Positions 63,057 through 64,000 of a stretch of 64,000 bases of DNA are shown here, in pieces (position 1 is the stretch's first letter; every line of letters begins with the position of its first letter). The stretch is from Enterocloster aldenensis. Its GTDB lineage: Bacteria > Bacillota > Clostridia > Lachnospirales > Lachnospiraceae. The stretch covers positions 186,001-250,000 of the forward strand of contig NZ_QVEX01000004.1 of the NCBI RefSeq assembly GCF_003434055.1. The letters are read 5' to 3'. A model generated the notes under the pieces. That model was given only the letters and a program-made list of their open reading frames with translations, ran no database searches and had not been told where the DNA came from. Position numbers and translations under genes: made by a program.

Positions 63057-63359
63057 ATGCATGGGCAAAGAGGAAGGGGTGAGCGCCATGCCGGGATATT
63101 CCTGGACATGGCCCACCTGATACTGGGGATTGCGATTGTAATCCTGGCCGTGCTGTCATTCATTAACCCGGAGGGAAACCATATGCTGTTCCCCCTGGTG
63201 TTTTTGCTGGCAGCATTATTAAACGCCGTAAGCGGTATATTTGAATGTAAGACATGGGGACGGGATAAGAAGAAACGCCGCCAGGGCATATTGCAGCTGG
63301 TGCTGGCCGCTTTACTGGCTGTCCTTGGCATCTTAAGCGCTGTCAGTATCTGGGCATAA
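63057..63359 (+). CDS. Small membrane protein, possibly DUF6637-like
   Basis: A 100-residue protein with three predicted helices (about residues 18-37, 43-60 and 78-98) separated by a charged loop FECKTWGRDKKKRRQG. The start is unclear: ATG 63057 follows AGGAG at 11 nt, while ATG 63108 begins directly at the first helix. The best ribosome site in the area (AAGGGGTGAGCGCC before ATG 63088) opens a different, 10-codon frame. Function unknown. Confidence 0.65.
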   Translation: MHGQRGRGERHAGIFLDMAHLILGIAIVILAVLSFINPEGNHMLFPLVFLLAALLNAVSGIFECKTWGRDKKKRRQGILQLVLAALLAVLGILSAVSIWA

Positions 63360-63397
63360 TACCGGGAACAGACCTTCCCGCATAAAAGAGGTGACAG

Positions 63398-64000
63398 ATG
63401 AAGTCGGAGATTTTAAACATGCTGAGGGCCACGGGCGGTTACCTTTCCGGCCAGCAGCTATGCGATAAGATGGGGGTCTCCCGCACAGCCGTGTGGAAGG
63501 CCGTCAATGATTTAAAGGAAGAAGGTTATATAATTGAAGCTGTCCGCAACCGGGGATACCGCCTTGTGGAGGATGCGGATGTGATTACCCAGGCTGAGCT
63601 TAAATCCATACTGAAAACCAGATGGATTGGGAACAGGCTGGAATATTTTGATGAAACGGATTCCACGAATACAAGGGCCAGGAAGCTGGCAGAGGAAGGG
63701 GCACCCCACGGCACCCTGGTGATTGCTGACAGCCAGTCCTCGGGAAAAGGACGCCGGGGCAGGCTCTGGACATCGCCCAGGGGCGTGGGCATATGGATGA
63801 GCATGCTGCTCCGTCCCGACATTGCCCCTGTCCATGCATCCATGCTTACCCTGATTGCCGGAATGGCCGTGGTGCGGGGGGTAAAGGAAAGCACGGGCCT
63901 GGATGCCATGATCAAGTGGCCCAATGACGCTGTGCTGGCAGGCAGGAAGATATGCGGGATCCTTACAGAGATGAGCACGGAGGATGAGACCATCCGTTAT
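63398..64000 (+). CDS. birA: Biotin--[acetyl-CoA-carboxylase] ligase / biotin repressor (3' end outside window)
   Basis: 201 codons are visible, open to the window end. N-terminal winged helix LSGQQLCDKMGVSRTAVWKAVNDLKEEGY for repression of biotin genes, then the ligase with DETDSTNTRARKLAEEG, the biotinyl-AMP loop SSGKGRRGRLWTSPRG and IKWPNDAVLAGRKICGIL. It attaches biotin to carboxylases. AAAAGAGGTGAC before ATG 63398 is a good site. Confidence 0.95.
   Translation, partial: MKSEILNMLRATGGYLSGQQLCDKMGVSRTAVWKAVNDLKEEGYIIEAVRNRGYRLVEDADVITQAELKSILKTRWIGNRLEYFDETDSTNTRARKLAEEGAPHGTLVIADSQSSGKGRRGRLWTSPRGVGIWMSMLLRPDIAPVHASMLTLIAGMAVVRGVKESTGLDAMIKWPNDAVLAGRKICGILTEMSTEDETIRY

Noticed and set aside
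63088..63120. Ten-codon frame with a very good ribosome site
   Set aside because: Too short to support; it overlaps the membrane-protein frame, though it might act as an upstream leader.

Overview
The window reads as chromosome of an endospore-forming, anaerobic Lachnospiraceae bacterium, most like the Enterocloster (Clostridium) bolteae/clostridioforme group; this is inferred from gene content and protein style, not from a search. Spore genes (gpr, spoIIP, a spoVAF-type germination gene), a desulfoferrodoxin-type superoxide reductase, a class II galT and a glycerol/dihydroxyacetone locus all fit. No rRNA, tRNA or CRISPR array was found.

Bases 1 to about 10,360 are visibly AT-richer and look like integrated mobile DNA. 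In order: a MobA/MobL relaxase cut by the window edge, a DUF3847-like protein and an SSB; a small membrane-protein/XRE-regulator operon; a 'radical SAM mobile pair' cassette (two radical SAM enzymes and a MarR regulator with a perfect 17-bp palindrome); a divergent HxlR/cupin pair; a membrane protein; and a P-loop ATPase plus DUF1016/PDDEXK nuclease. The ATPase/nuclease segment is bounded by two direct repeats (7251-7319 and 10291-10359) that both encode, on the minus strand, the first codons of a low-molecular-weight protein tyrosine phosphatase. I read them as attachment-site scars of elements that insert at the 5' end of that gene. A tiny holin-like type I toxin with a probable antisense RNA lies just outside.

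From 10.6 kb on the content is chromosomal. 11-15.7 kb: a secreted serpin, a DUF1266 protein, holA, a DUF436 protein and a cytidylate-kinase-like protein. 15.8-28.1 kb: two tiny genes, two tandem DeoR repressors and a divergent 10-kb operon with methylmalonate-semialdehyde dehydrogenase, IolC-like kinase, class II aldolase, SDR dehydrogenase, a complete Liv-type ABC transporter and a TIM-barrel isomerase. It resembles the lower half of inositol catabolism but lacks iolG/E/D/B and uses an unusual transporter, so it is the best candidate here for an undescribed pathway. A 200-bp tandem hairpin repeat lies inside this operon.

28-37 kb holds rpsT, gpr-spoIIP, lepA, hemW, an AlkD-like gene and ahpC with a stand-alone AhpF-N-like partner. 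37-46 kb is the glycerol regulon: glpP behind a leader terminator, glpK, glpF, two flavoproteins and a DUF1667 protein (probably the glycerol-3-phosphate dehydrogenase), a small protein made of three near-identical Cys-containing 16-residue repeats, then dhaK, dhaL and dhaM. 46-64 kb holds an FMN-binding/NusG-II/Gx group, galT, a cupin gene whose leader is ten 14-bp tandem repeats, a spoVAF-type gene, a probable small RNA, a superoxide reductase, an RrF2 regulator, yitT, tcdA, nadE, a TrmH-family methyltransferase, an NfeD-like/patatin pair, argF and the start of birA.

Two small repeat families also mark the chromosome: a palindromic MITE with TA target duplications (full copies at 35411 and 59544, a remnant at 29902) and a 40-nt hairpin unit flanking the glycerol operon (37841-37940 and 43411-43487).
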